From assembly GCA_943323675.2 (NCBI GenBank), contig CALPIR020000054.1, forward strand, positions 1-12,579: a stretch of DNA of 12,579 nucleotides. Direction: 5' to 3'. This document shows, piece by piece, positions 6,701 to 12,579 of the stretch. The notes beneath the pieces were generated by a model. That model saw only the letters and a list, made by a program, of their open reading frames with translations, searched no databases and had not been told where the DNA came from. Both the position numbers and the translations under genes were made by a program. Position 1 is the stretch's first letter. Each line of letters begins with the position of its first letter. This stretch comes from Chitinophaga pinensis (GTDB lineage Bacteria > Bacteroidota > Bacteroidia > UKL13-3).

Positions 6701-9114
6701 ATAGTTAAGAATTGATCAACTAAGCCCGCTTTTGCTCTCCAATAAATTCCATATCTAACAGCTTCGATAATATTATCTCCAATGAAGTTGTTGATATTGG
6801 CTCCACCAACTGCACTGCCTAAACCAGTTGCATTATTAGATGCACCCATATAGATTGCCGCAAGTGTATTATTTAACGTGCTTGACGAACTACCTATGAG
6901 CTTACAGTTTCTGATTGTATTGTTAGACGTTGGATTATTTAATGTTGGAACAAAAGCAACTAGCTTAGCAAGCGCAGAATTAGCAGACGTAGGTAGGCTA
7001 ATGGTAATGTTCCTTGCATTTGACCCATCTATTTCGAACGAAGAGGCACCATATAATTTTATTAATGCCGAATTGTTACAAATGAATCCACCGCTTGGAA
7101 TTGTTATATTAACAGGTACAGTTGCACTTAAGCGAATTGGACGTGTACCTGACATACCTGGATAAGGTAAGATAGCTGGTGGAACAAGCAAGTCGGATGC
7201 AAATCCTGTATTAAATACAATGTTTATAATTCCTGTACCGGATGTTCCAAAGCTATTTAAATGGTTTATAAAACTAGTTAACGATGCAAATGATCCTGTT
7301 GTAGGATTTGCATTGGTTGGCCAAGCATCAGTACCATTAATATTGTATACTGCACCACCCACTAAAGGGGCAAGTGCATTGGTTGTGTTTTGAGTAAATT
7401 GGTATGCACCAATAGATGAATTTGCCGCAGGACGTAAAATCCCCAAAATATCTTTAGCCAATAATGCACGACCAGCAGATGCATATCTTGTAGCGGCACC
7501 GTTTGAAGTGACTAATGTGGTATCGTTTTCGAAAAATGGACGCGTAGTTATACTGTTTTTATCATAGGCTGTAAATGTTGCCCACTCTCCAAGTGCTGTA
7601 TAGTTGTTTAAAGCAGTATAGCCAATATTTGCCCAACCACCAGTTGTTGTATATTCGTATAAATTATTGTCAATACTATCAAATGGCGCAACAACGTTAT
7701 TTGCTACAACATTACGATTGATGATAATAGCATAAGTATTATATGCTCCTGTTGTTGTAGCAATATTTTGCTGCACGTTTGAGAAAATATTATTGTAAAC
7801 ACGTAAACCACCAAAAGTAGTTGCACCTGTAACTAAACACGCAGAAGAAGAAGTATTTAATACAGCACCTGTTAAAGCCACGCTGTTATTAAAAATATCA
7901 ATCCCGCCCTTTATTGTGCTGTCTTCAACCAAAATACCTATTGGATATTGTAAACTAGGAATAGAGGCTGATCCTGGTGATGATAAACGAGCAATTGTAT
8001 TATTTGTTAATTTTAATGCTAATGGATATTGGTGATTACCTAAAGCAACACGAATACCCGTCACTCCTCCCGCAATTGAACCAAGGTTGTAAATACGATT
8101 GGCATTAATGATGATGTTACTATCTAAAGAAATGGTACTGGCAATGTTTGATAATTCAATTCCTTTAAAACCAGTTTGACTGCTAAGGTTACCCATAATG
8201 GTATTTCCTTCAACAACCGCATTGGCCTGATTACTTAACATGATACCTGATGCATTTGCAAGACCACCAATAAAACTGGCAGTTCCTCCAATTCTGTTAT
8301 CGCGGATAATCAAACCTAAATCTTGATTTCCTCTAGCTGTTGCTCCAAAACCTCTGGCATAAACACCATGTTGAACCCTTTGGATATCACAATTTAGTAT
8401 ACTGATATTGGCGTTCCTTCTAACAGAGTTGGTATTTAAGTTAGCACCACCAATGTATACACCAGCATAGGTATTTACAGCACTAGCTGTAGCAACCCCA
8501 TTTATATTGACGTTTTTTATTGTAACTGTATTTACTGGAGATGCAGTAGTACTAATTAAATCAATAACCCTTTGAGTGGCATTGGCACCTGTTGCATTAA
8601 CATTAAAAGTTATGTTACGCTGACCTGTGGTTCCTTCTCCATCAAGCACAAAATATTGCGTACCTATAAAACTAAACAAACCTACATTGGAAGCTTGCGT
8701 ACCTGCAGTTGAAATTGTAAAATTAACTCCAGATGTTGGCTTTAATACAATAGTCCTCAATGCTGATGCATAAGCAACCGAACCAACACTCACAGCCGAA
8801 GGCTCAGAACCCGTATAACCCGCAACCAATAGTATTGTCATTTGTCCAATCGTATTTGGATCAATACCATTTGCAGTTAACGCGGTAAGCACACCAGTAG
8901 CATTGGTATAGGGATTACCTAAAGTGTATGCACCAGATAAGTTTGCAAAGGTGTCTTTAGGCGCAACTAAATCGTTACCTACACCATTTACATAGTAGGT
9001 TTGGCCCGCTGCAAATGGGGCCTGAGCTCTAACACTAGTAAGCCCTGTTAGCATAGCCAACAAGAACGCAGAAGCGAAGAGTTTGTTTGATAGAGATGTA
9101 AACTTGGTCCTCAT
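733..9114 (-). CDS. giant T9SS-secreted beta-helix and PKD-domain surface protein
   Basis: This is a 2793-residue exported protein. Residues 1-30 form a Sec signal peptide (basic start, hydrophobic core, likely cleavage at SVRA|QA). Three tandem parallel beta-helix modules occupy about 36-573, 583-1120 and 1126-1692. An Ig-like domain (~1698-1800) and a jelly-roll/MAM-like beta-sandwich (~1817-1975) follow. Residues ~1980-2190 are not recognised. About six PKD domains fill ~2195-2690, with WDFGDG-type motifs at W2237, W2404, W2487, F2573 and W2647. Residues ~2708-2793 are a T9SS type A sorting tail (YPNP near 2714-2717, then the FDMIGR segment). By family knowledge the protein crosses the outer membrane through T9SS and is anchored at the surface or released. 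Adhesion or polysaccharide binding is plausible; no catalytic motif is visible. It has a putative promoter at 9150-9179 and a strong terminator. No frameshift is seen. Confidence 0.93.
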   Translation of the reverse strand: MRTKFTSLSNKLFASAFLLAMLTGLTSVRAQAPFAAGQTYYVNGVGNDLVAPKDTFANLSGAYTLGNPYTNATGVLTALTANGIDPNTIGQMTILLVAGYTGSEPSAVSVGSVAYASALRTIVLKPTSGVNFTISTAGTQASNVGLFSFIGTQYFVLDGEGTTGQRNITFNVNATGANATQRVIDLISTTASPVNTVTIKNVNINGVATASAVNTYAGVYIGGANLNTNSVRRNANISILNCDIQRVQHGVYARGFGATARGNQDLGLIIRDNRIGGTASFIGGLANASGIMLSNQANAVVEGNTIMGNLSSQTGFKGIELSNIASTISLDSNIIINANRIYNLGSIAGGVTGIRVALGNHQYPLALKLTNNTIARLSSPGSASIPSLQYPIGILVEDSTIKGGIDIFNNSVALTGAVLNTSSSACLVTGATTFGGLRVYNNIFSNVQQNIATTTGAYNTYAIIINRNVVANNVVAPFDSIDNNLYEYTTTGGWANIGYTALNNYTALGEWATFTAYDKNSITTRPFFENDTTLVTSNGAATRYASAGRALLAKDILGILRPAANSSIGAYQFTQNTTNALAPLVGGAVYNINGTDAWPTNANPTTGSFASLTSFINHLNSFGTSGTGIINIVFNTGFASDLLVPPAILPYPGMSGTRPIRLSATVPVNITIPSGGFICNNSALIKLYGASSFEIDGSNARNITISLPTSANSALAKLVAFVPTLNNPTSNNTIRNCKLIGSSSSTLNNTLAAIYMGASNNATGLGSAVGGANINNFIGDNIIEAVRYGIYWRAKAGLVDQFLTILRNSIGGNVGIGGVPSTTYVGGGLSNAAGIYIKGVLQGTIDSNIIKNNIPSATGFRGIDIDGTATEAGTPQNITITRNTIYNLGSTGGFAVGIRVGISETNRGIVISNNIIAKIYGTGTSVASILGSASGIAIESPVVASGVVNIGVSLIHNTIHLSQNASTQVTSGAYSTALYVDGRASGITAISNIFSNTYGRTIAGTVSNAACIVVGGNQNPFLASNNNLYYSGANANFSNNIIGLVNPATQMPSLAELKTQYGFETTSRFGEVPFLNDSTNLVDTMYVGHIAKAVVRNASVVLDIAGNARAFDATIGALELPRSFSPLMGGATYQVNGILAPPLAGTATVGSFNTINNLFRFLNTNGVDADQPPFYEITVNITNGYAGEGDTLISTLHDYPLMSRNRQIIIRPTVGANPVIASTGATIRSQFSAAASVLRFQGARWVTIDGSSDGTARNLTIRLPLAPANVSFVNNSLTRIIDVMGWAQPATNIEIKNCNIIGYSTPTSISTFAGIYQGGVAFNSPTTVPVNPIREKNNSNVYQGNLITGVRFGVHLRGNTTFAGSYDLGTIVKGNTIGGNSYNAGVPTDYFGGASNSAGIIATSQANLLIDSNVIRNCIPTFNLNSGIEISSAVLPFLNTDSAVTITRNTITGVKSTNNAAAYGINVNLQWDNKKSLYIYNNMISDIAAIGAVPTGTNFINNPFGILLNGTQVASQFREIDVNIWNNSINLGSATTLSATGIAGCIGVSSTTLGDINVLNNILQNKLSRASAGGNNYAVAIAAAVNPLRSTDYNNYISAGAFGVNQIGGSNIGGVAVNYPTMASWANFTKQDTLSMSIPAPFTSDVNLLIPTATASAIYRAGSRVSRVNNDILGGPRPGLATGIATIGAHEYVGSYNDIFGPKIYDMTKPADFCYFDGVPVEIKARVMDKSSVVNDTLYYRINGGVEVGMVATTRVGLDRIYNIPAQPANTKIAYRFAGVDGGNQSAVFMNTDPRSGYNYTTTIMTINTNNAIATGFDMPNEFNWTAEGINGSTNIWDLQSFGSVTNPVLAPLTGSRAAMLNSVNNTASRIASTCLDFSDAKRPTLRLFVSQSADNFNINDSILVRVSYGFGLYNDLISSYPIYRKNASYAVPGYKVYDVCLGLEGFSGVRLGIEGYSKNGGNIIIDSIVIFDNYLNLPITPKNFTNCYNDSINLTIINADSKFEYTMFDMLTQRFIGPTVIGNNSNMTLQGYLSSSDSAYLRVWARNLTSNCTNFFDDTAIVFFRNFKNGPFVIKGSVYDGQYNSGDMFTPDAISVGGVGRYQIVPPTGASNANYNSTWTVAGVTMYKYFYDQVSNTNIIVDSARNFTLVPPTPTTAGYVLVNGMPVDSNKTFTLLVKIRLLPQGCDSTVVRYVTVGNAPIANFFAPNDTLCQNINNLFTNVSTTGQFTLPMQFSWDFGDGTTSNAASPIKSYDTPGNYRVRMIVKNNTTLLDSLAYNIVVLPSPVASFTSTLSCEGKVSRFTSTGLHTLGNFYSFNIGGQVADSSVVDVIVPGSDTIINVRLLVRNIQGCIDTAVNAVQVFAQPDASFTAQNVCAGAPVQFSNASTIPTGKNGRINSFGSEWTFGNGDIGYSNSPLYYYPAGGSYRAILKVISNYGCTDTVSTAVSVFNKPTAAFTFDNACKGSNLIINNNSTFADGLGRVKFRWSFGDNSATKTEIIPVHAFGAVGTYYVKLVASDSLNGCVDSIQTIATVKDKAIADFTTSNGCAGKAVVFTNQSIVPPSVTPVFTYIFGDNTTSNSANTTHSYISGGVKQPKLIVDVAGCRDTATKTITISSALSVNFVSAKLDSSKVRFTSNRSGLSRYSWNFGDGTPVVNTTLNTITHIFDRKGIYNVELSILDSNLCDASYNESITINANVGLNEELASQLKFNVYPNPFVQSTKIEFDLEKAEDVKLEVFDMIGRNVFIHNAGVLTAGKQNVELNETQFAAKSAVYMVRVHIGNNVITRQLIKE
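736..993 (-). other. T9SS type A C-terminal sorting domain of the giant protein
   Basis: Residues ~2708-2793 begin with FNVYPNPF and continue through VKLEVFDMIGRNV to a short basic end, RQLIKE. This is the beta-sandwich signal recognised by the type IX secretion machinery and normally removed at the cell surface. Confidence 0.9.
1045..2547 (-). repeat. array of about six PKD domains in the giant protein
   Basis: Each unit starts with an [A/V]xF strand and, except the second, has a central FGDG-like motif and a late [G]xYxVxLxV strand. Central motifs are at W2237 (WDFGDG), W2404 (WTFGNGD), W2487 (WSFGDN), F2573 (FGDN) and W2647 (WNFGDG). The second unit, around residue 2317, keeps the frame of the domain but lacks the motif. 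Units 2-5 each carry one Cys near the start and one in a GC[I/T/V/R]D[T/S] motif near the end, so intradomain disulfides are likely. PKD domains are extracellular Ig-like spacers or binding modules. Confidence 0.85.
4039..5739 (-). repeat. beta-helix module 3 of the giant protein
   Basis: Residues ~1126-1692 begin with LMGGATYQVNG and end with IGAHEY. In between are VTIDGSSDGT at ~1247-1256, a GNTIGG turn, and NSAGI and SNVIRN rungs. The same anchors occur in the same order in modules 1 and 2. The many short Asn-rich rungs of the NNxIxN type are the pattern of a right-handed parallel beta-helix. Confidence 0.8.
5755..7368 (-). repeat. beta-helix module 2 of the giant protein
   Basis: Residues ~583-1120 begin with LVGGAVYNING and end with IGALEL. 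Internal anchors are FEIDGSNA (D696), RNSIGG, GGLSNAAGIYI, DSNIIKNN and TRNTIYNLGS. It aligns by eye along its length with modules 1 and 3, although clearly diverged from both. Confidence 0.8.
7396..9009 (-). repeat. beta-helix module 1 of the giant protein
   Basis: Residues ~36-573 begin with AGQTYYVNG shortly after the signal peptide and end with IGAYQF. Internal anchors are FVLDGEG (D158), DNRIGG, GGLANASGIML, EGNTIMGN and NANRIYNLGS. It is the N-terminal copy of the triplicated module. Its opening lacks the LxGG lead-in of modules 2 and 3, as expected next to the signal-peptide cleavage site. Confidence 0.8.
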
Positions 9115-9149
9115 ATATGGATGTTGTATTATTTATTTGGAGTAATAAT

Positions 9150-9179
9150 CAAAGTTTATAAAATTTAATCAAAAATCAA
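9150..9179 (-). promoter_or_regulatory. putative promoter of the giant surface-protein gene
   Basis: On the minus strand a TTG (9179-9177) is followed after 18 bases by TAAACTTTG (9158-9150). This is the Bacteroidetes -33/-7 pattern with one extra base inside the -7 element. It gives a leader of roughly 30 bases before the ATG at 9114, with no Shine-Dalgarno. The -33 part lies just inside the end of the coding sequence of the upstream OstA-like gene, which stops at 9169. Read-through from that gene is also possible because no hairpin terminator lies in the 54-bp gap. Confidence 0.4.
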
Positions 9180-10698
9180 AGCCTTTTTCGTACAATTTTT
9201 GGGTTTTAATGTTTTGCTTAGTAGGCTTCGCTTTTTTTCGCCACACAAAACCCTTGAGCCTCAACTCTTCAGGGCTCAAATCGGCAATGGGGTAAAAGGT
9301 TGCATCTGGCTGAGTAATAAATTTTGCGGTGTTAATTTTCCCCAATTCAAAGCTAAAAGCCATTTCGCTACAATCTATCACATTTACACCTATGTAAGCA
9401 CTGTCTTCTTTAGCATAATAGATACTTTGACCATTGCCATATACTTGAATATACGATATTTTACCTGCTTTAAAATATGCCTTCATATTGCGCCCTTTAA
9501 CTTGATTATAATGTCTACTAGTTTCTTGAGATATCACAAATGCATTGTTCCTAATATCCATTGAATCCAATTTTCTGTTATTAAGGTAAAATACAATAGT
9601 ATCTCCTGTAACTTGATTCATTTCGCTCCATAAAACAGGTTTGTGGTATAGGGTCATTAACGAATCACTTTTCAAATAAACCAACGAATCACAAATCACT
9701 TGCATGTCCGTTTTATAAATTTTTACATTCCTATACGCTTTTAGTATGTCTTTTGGCTGTTTAGCTCTTTTTTGATAAGTAAAAATGGTATCAGCCCAAA
9801 TCAACATGCTATCCTTGTCAACTATACTAATAACAAGTGGATTTCTCGTGATATAACTCCTACCCTCTTTTCCAAAGACCTCTGCTAAGTTGCCCAATAT
9901 GGTTGTTTTGTTAATGGTATCTAATATTACAACACCACCCAAAGCTTTGGCATACTTGCTTTTTTTTTCATAAATAATGGTGTCTGCTATGAGTGTATTT
10001 TCGGCACTTCTTATTTTAGCCCTTTTAAGAAGTATACCCGATTGCTTCTCTGTATGGTAAGTTCCTGCTTGGCAATAAATGGTATCTTCTTTTGAAACAA
10101 TTTTTGTATTGCTATAAAAGGTGGCAACTTTGGTGTTGGTTTGATACTTCAATGTATCTGTGGTCATTATAAATTCAGGACTAACTAGTTTAACTTCCTT
10201 TTTGAAATACAACTCTTTGGTTGTTGTATAATAATAGCCGTATTTACTAGTTAGCTCATTTTGCCCACTCATTAATACTCCGCCACTGTAATAACTTGCC
10301 TTATTATTGGTCAGATCAAATTCTAACTCTTGAGTAGTTAATACAGATGTGGCATCAACCATACGGACATTTTTTTCTAATCGCGCTAGTTTTTTATTGC
10401 CATCATATTTTAGCATATCACCATAAAAGTTTAAGCTATCTCTATGGGTGATATGAACGTGTTGATAAGCCTCCACAAAATTGGTTTCATCAAATAAATA
10501 AGCGCTATCACATCTCAGTATTGTTGCATCTTGCTTCAACTGAACATCACCTATTAACTTTTTAACTTTATAGCTTCCACGCGTCTCAACCTCAAAAGTA
10601 TTGGCATTGATTACCTCAATCTTATTTCCTTGCGCAAATACACTTTGTGTAATGCTGAAAATTGCTATGTAAAGTGCTAAAAAAATGTATTTTCTCAT
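9169..10698 (-). CDS. exported OstA/LptA-like protein, probable envelope biogenesis
   Basis: This 509-residue protein has a Sec signal peptide at 1-22 (MRKY, hydrophobic core, VFA|Q cleavage) and no lipobox. The rest is almost wholly short beta-strands repeating a pattern typical of OstA/LptA domains: '...GDVQLKQDATILRCDSAYLF', then MLKYDG and later ADTIIYE, CDSLVYL and TGDTIVFYL. By family knowledge these domains form the beta-jelly-roll scaffold that carries lipopolysaccharide across the periplasm (LptA, LptD N-terminus). At 509 residues it is far longer than E. coli LptA, so it probably stacks several such units. The start at 10698 is chosen because the signal peptide begins there; the frame is open seven codons further, to 10719, but that would run through the promoter element at 10707-10714. 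It is divergent from tilS. A role in LPS export is inferred, since no other lpt gene is present here. Confidence 0.85.
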   Translation of the reverse strand: MRKYIFLALYIAIFSITQSVFAQGNKIEVINANTFEVETRGSYKVKKLIGDVQLKQDATILRCDSAYLFDETNFVEAYQHVHITHRDSLNFYGDMLKYDGNKKLARLEKNVRMVDATSVLTTQELEFDLTNNKASYYSGGVLMSGQNELTSKYGYYYTTTKELYFKKEVKLVSPEFIMTTDTLKYQTNTKVATFYSNTKIVSKEDTIYCQAGTYHTEKQSGILLKRAKIRSAENTLIADTIIYEKKSKYAKALGGVVILDTINKTTILGNLAEVFGKEGRSYITRNPLVISIVDKDSMLIWADTIFTYQKRAKQPKDILKAYRNVKIYKTDMQVICDSLVYLKSDSLMTLYHKPVLWSEMNQVTGDTIVFYLNNRKLDSMDIRNNAFVISQETSRHYNQVKGRNMKAYFKAGKISYIQVYGNGQSIYYAKEDSAYIGVNVIDCSEMAFSFELGKINTAKFITQPDATFYPIADLSPEELRLKGFVWRKKAKPTKQNIKTQKLYEKGFDF

Positions 10699-10706
10699 AC
10701 AGCCAC

Positions 10707-10714
10707 CAAAACTA
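10707..10714 (-). promoter_or_regulatory. putative -7 promoter element for the OstA-like gene
   Basis: The minus strand reads TAGTTTTG, an exact TAnnTTTG match, with 8 bases to the ATG at 10698. This predicts a leader of only a few bases. No TTG is found at the expected -33 distance, which would fall at the tilS start codon. Confidence 0.42.
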
Positions 10715-10725
10715 AGCAATTATTG

Positions 10726-10733
10726 TAATTTTG
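10726..10733 (+). promoter_or_regulatory. putative -7 promoter element for tilS
   Basis: TAATTTTG is an exact TAnnTTTG match with only 4 bases (AGCC) before the tilS ATG at 10738, so the transcript would be leaderless or nearly so. No TTG -33 element is visible 17-23 bases upstream. It sits 11 bases from the opposing element of the OstA-like gene. Confidence 0.42.
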
Positions 10734-10737
10734 AGCC

Positions 10738-12057
10738 ATGATTATTGCTGAATTGCTGAATGATTTTTTAAACGTAACTAGCACCATTGACCAAAAATTT
10801 ATTTTGGCGATAAGTGGCGGTAAAGACTCTATGGCCTTAGCACATTTGTGTAAATCAGAAAACCTTAATATCGTTATTGCACATTGTAACTTTATGCTAC
10901 GTGGACAAGAAAGTATAGATGATGAAGAGTTTATTCGCTCTTATTGCGCCTCCAACCAAATTACATTTGAATTTATACGATTTGACACAAAAACTGCTTG
11001 CGAAGAGTTAGGCATGTCAACCCAAGAAACAGCAAGAATTTTACGCTATAATTGGTTTGAAAAAATAAGATTACAGCATCATGCTAATTACATATTAACA
11101 GCCCACCATGCTAATGATTTAGCTGAAACATTTATTTTTAATGCTGCTAGAGGAAGCGGTATTAATGGGCTTTGCGGTATACCCAAAAAAAATGGTGTAA
11201 TTCTCAGACCACTTATTATGGTTAGTCAAGATAGCATCAACGATTACATTACAACAAATCAAGTTCCATTTCGCAACGACTCATCTAACTTATCTGATGA
11301 TTACACCAGAAACTATATTCGACATCACATCATACCAAAGCTAGTTGAGGTGAATAATCATGCTATTGAGCACATTGCAAAAAGCACCCAAATATTACAT
11401 GAGGCACAAATTATAATCATTGAAAAACTAAACGAATTAATAGATAAACATTCAACTTATAATGGATCAACATTGATAATTGATAACAGTATAATTAAAC
11501 AACTGCCATACTATAACTACCTGCTGCATCATTGGTTATCTCCTTTCGGATTCAACAACAATCAAATCAACGAAATAGTTAATACTGTCAATGGCTCTGG
11601 AAAAACATGGAATAGCCAAACACACTTATTGTTATTTAATCGAAACGAACTGAGGATTGAAAAGCTTACCGATGAGGATACAAATACGCTTTTATTCGAG
11701 AAGAATTTTCCAGATAAATTCACCTTCAATAATTATCATTTCGAAGTAACGCATATCGATAAAAAGCAATTAGATTTTAAACCAAATCTGTTGTATTTCG
11801 ATGCTGAAAAAATCAATTTCCCTATCACCATTAGAACATGGAATCAGGGTGACAGCTTCAAACCTTTGGGTATGCTTAACAATAAAAAAGTGAGTGATTT
11901 TTTTATCGATCTGAAAATAGACTTAATGAAAAAAAATAGGCTTCCTATTATATGCGCTGATCATCAAATTATTGCTGTGGCTCCTTATCGTATTGACGAT
12001 AGATACAAAATAACCGATAGCACAAATACTATTTTAAGACTAAAAGTTAGTCAATAA
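10738..12057 (+). CDS. tilS: tRNA(Ile)-lysidine synthetase
   Basis: TilS uses ATP and lysine to convert the wobble cytidine (C34) of tRNA-Ile(CAU) to lysidine, so the tRNA reads AUA and is charged with Ile; it is essential in most bacteria. The 439 residues match the family's usual length. The PP-loop SGGKDS is at 26-31, followed by the HCNFMLRG strand and the LTAHHANDLAETFIFNAARG segment. The motif RNDSSN is at 179-184, followed by TRNYIRHHIIP, all typical of the N-terminal catalytic domain. The TilS C-terminal domain spans about 362-436, with IRTWNQGDSFKPLGM and KKVSDFF. The start ATG lies 17 codons before the first conserved strand. It is divergent from the OstA-like gene with a 39-bp gap and ends in a hairpin terminator. 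AUA codons are common in a genome this AT-rich, which fits a need for this enzyme. Confidence 0.97.
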   Translation: MIIAELLNDFLNVTSTIDQKFILAISGGKDSMALAHLCKSENLNIVIAHCNFMLRGQESIDDEEFIRSYCASNQITFEFIRFDTKTACEELGMSTQETARILRYNWFEKIRLQHHANYILTAHHANDLAETFIFNAARGSGINGLCGIPKKNGVILRPLIMVSQDSINDYITTNQVPFRNDSSNLSDDYTRNYIRHHIIPKLVEVNNHAIEHIAKSTQILHEAQIIIIEKLNELIDKHSTYNGSTLIIDNSIIKQLPYYNYLLHHWLSPFGFNNNQINEIVNTVNGSGKTWNSQTHLLLFNRNELRIEKLTDEDTNTLLFEKNFPDKFTFNNYHFEVTHIDKKQLDFKPNLLYFDAEKINFPITIRTWNQGDSFKPLGMLNNKKVSDFFIDLKIDLMKKNRLPIICADHQIIAVAPYRIDDRYKITDSTNTILRLKVSQ

Positions 12058-12091
12058 AAAAGTCCGTTTCAACATTGAAACGGACTTTTTT
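12056..12091. terminator. bidirectional intrinsic terminator between tilS and a T9SS cargo gene
   Basis: A perfect inverted repeat has arms AGTCCGTTTCAA (12061-12072) and TTGAAACGGACT (12075-12086). It is extended by an A-run on the left and a T-run on the right to a stem of up to 17 bp. Both strands end in a U-tract after the hairpin. It begins inside the tilS stop codon (12055-12057) and lies 26 bases beyond the stop of the minus-strand gene, so it serves both convergent genes. Confidence 0.92.
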
Positions 12092-12117
12092 ATTTTAGTT
12101 TTATTTTGATGATATTA

Positions 12118-12579
12118 TTACTTCACCGTAACACGTTGTGTGTATTGTTTACCATTATTGATTAATTGCAATAGGTAGATACCCGATGGCAATCCTTCTG
12201 CATTAACCTCTGCTGTTTTACCATTCATATCAATGCTTTGGCTATGTACTTTGGCTCCTAATACATTGTATAAGGTAACCTCTGTTTTACCTATCATCGT
12301 TTCTTTGGTATTAACATTAAACTTACCTGTGCTTGGGTTTGGATAAATACTCAAACTGGTTGCGTTTGTCACCTCATCTAATGATGTTACCAGAACACGA
12401 ACACTTCTTTCTACCATTGCCGATGCATTACCTGCTTGATCTATCACATGATAACGTACATATTTCCATCCGCTTAACTCTGCCCATAATGTATCATTAC
12501 GTTTACCTAAATTACTTGTTACTACTACATACGGACGTAATTGTTCGTCTGTCTCGTAATTATCTGTAATACGGATACC
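12118..12579 (-). CDS. 3' end of a T9SS-secreted protein (right-truncated)
   Basis: The frame is open from the right edge to a TAA at 12118-12120 and gives 153 visible residues. The first ~64 look like the end of an Ig-like/DUF5011-type domain: strands with YVVVTSNLG, then WKYVRYHVIDQAGNAS, a common 'xxDxAGNxS' ending. Residues ~76-153 are a T9SS type A sorting tail, with IYPNPSTGKFNV, VTLYNVLGAKV, GLPSGIYLLQL and a basic end QRVTVK. The protein is therefore expected to be secreted or anchored at the cell surface. Its main domain, and so its function, lies outside the window. A GTG at 12447 could mimic a start for a 109-residue ORF, but the conserved Ig-like strand continues upstream of it, so the gene is longer. 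Confidence 0.93.
   Translation of the reverse strand, partial: GIRITDNYETDEQLRPYVVVTSNLGKRNDTLWAELSGWKYVRYHVIDQAGNASAMVERSVRVLVTSLDEVTNATSLSIYPNPSTGKFNVNTKETMIGKTEVTLYNVLGAKVHSQSIDMNGKTAEVNAEGLPSGIYLLQLINNGKQYTQRVTVK

Noticed and set aside
4655..7165. Several plus-strand ORFs of 65-97 codons opposite the giant gene (4655-4948, 5771-5968, 6473-6715, 6878-7165)
   Set aside because: They are antisense to the repetitive beta-helix coding sequence and their codon pattern follows from its Asn/Thr/Ile-rich codons. No conserved motif or promoter is seen.
4039..9009. CRISPR array or DNA-level tandem repeat in the giant gene
   Set aside because: The recurrences are at protein level, at about 545-residue and short rung spacing, with diverged DNA. 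There are no identical repeats with regular unique spacers.
9199..9564. Plus-strand ORF of 121 codons opposite the OstA-like gene
   Set aside because: It is a shadow ORF. The opposite frame has a signal peptide and consistent OstA-type repeats.
12118..12447. A complete 109-residue gene starting at the GTG at 12447
   Set aside because: The frame stays open to the window edge, and the residues before the GTG continue an Ig-like strand (WKYVRYH). The gene is therefore a truncated longer one.
1..12579. tRNA, rRNA, riboswitch, insertion sequence or phage attachment site
   Set aside because: I found no cloverleaf-like sequence, transposase motif, terminal inverted repeats or riboswitch-like leader. 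The inverted repeats present are all explained as terminators.

Overview
The window looks like a low-GC Bacteroidetes (Bacteroidota) chromosome segment. The evidence is two proteins ending in type IX secretion (T9SS) type A sorting tails with a YPNP motif, a large Asn/Thr/Ser-rich surface protein with PKD domains, an OstA-like protein of the length usual in this phylum, no Shine-Dalgarno sequences, and matches to the Bacteroidetes -7 promoter element TAnnTTTG just before several start codons. The genus cannot be named from the sequence.

Layout, left to right. Positions 1-81 hold the last 26 codons of an unrecognised plus-strand gene, closed by a bidirectional hairpin terminator at 85-116. A minus-strand hotdog-fold acyl-CoA thioesterase (115-648) follows. 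An 84-bp gap then holds its putative promoter and the perfect palindromic terminator of the next gene. The centre, 733-9114 on the minus strand, is one gene for a 2793-residue exported protein: signal peptide, three tandem parallel beta-helix modules of about 545 residues, an Ig-like domain, a jelly-roll-like domain, a region I do not recognise, about six PKD domains, and a T9SS sorting tail. Upstream of it, also on the minus strand, is an exported OstA/LptA-like protein (9169-10698). A 39-bp divergent intergenic region separates that from plus-strand tilS (10738-12057), the tRNA(Ile2) lysidine synthetase. A long bidirectional terminator (12056-12091) lies between tilS and the 3' end of a second minus-strand T9SS cargo gene, which runs off the right edge (12118-12579).

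Functionally this is housekeeping (tilS, thioesterase), probable envelope biogenesis (OstA-like) and cell-surface or secreted proteins (two T9SS clients). Nothing suggests one shared pathway. Each gene appears to have its own promoter or terminator, so the neighbours are probably separate transcription units, although 10698 to 733 could be partly co-transcribed.

I see no tRNA, rRNA, CRISPR array, insertion sequence, phage gene or defence system, and no gene-free stretch over 300 bases. The points most worth a second look are the triplicated beta-helix architecture of the giant protein and the near-leaderless promoter arrangement, especially the back-to-back promoters between the OstA-like gene and tilS. 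I did not find a convincing new multi-gene system.
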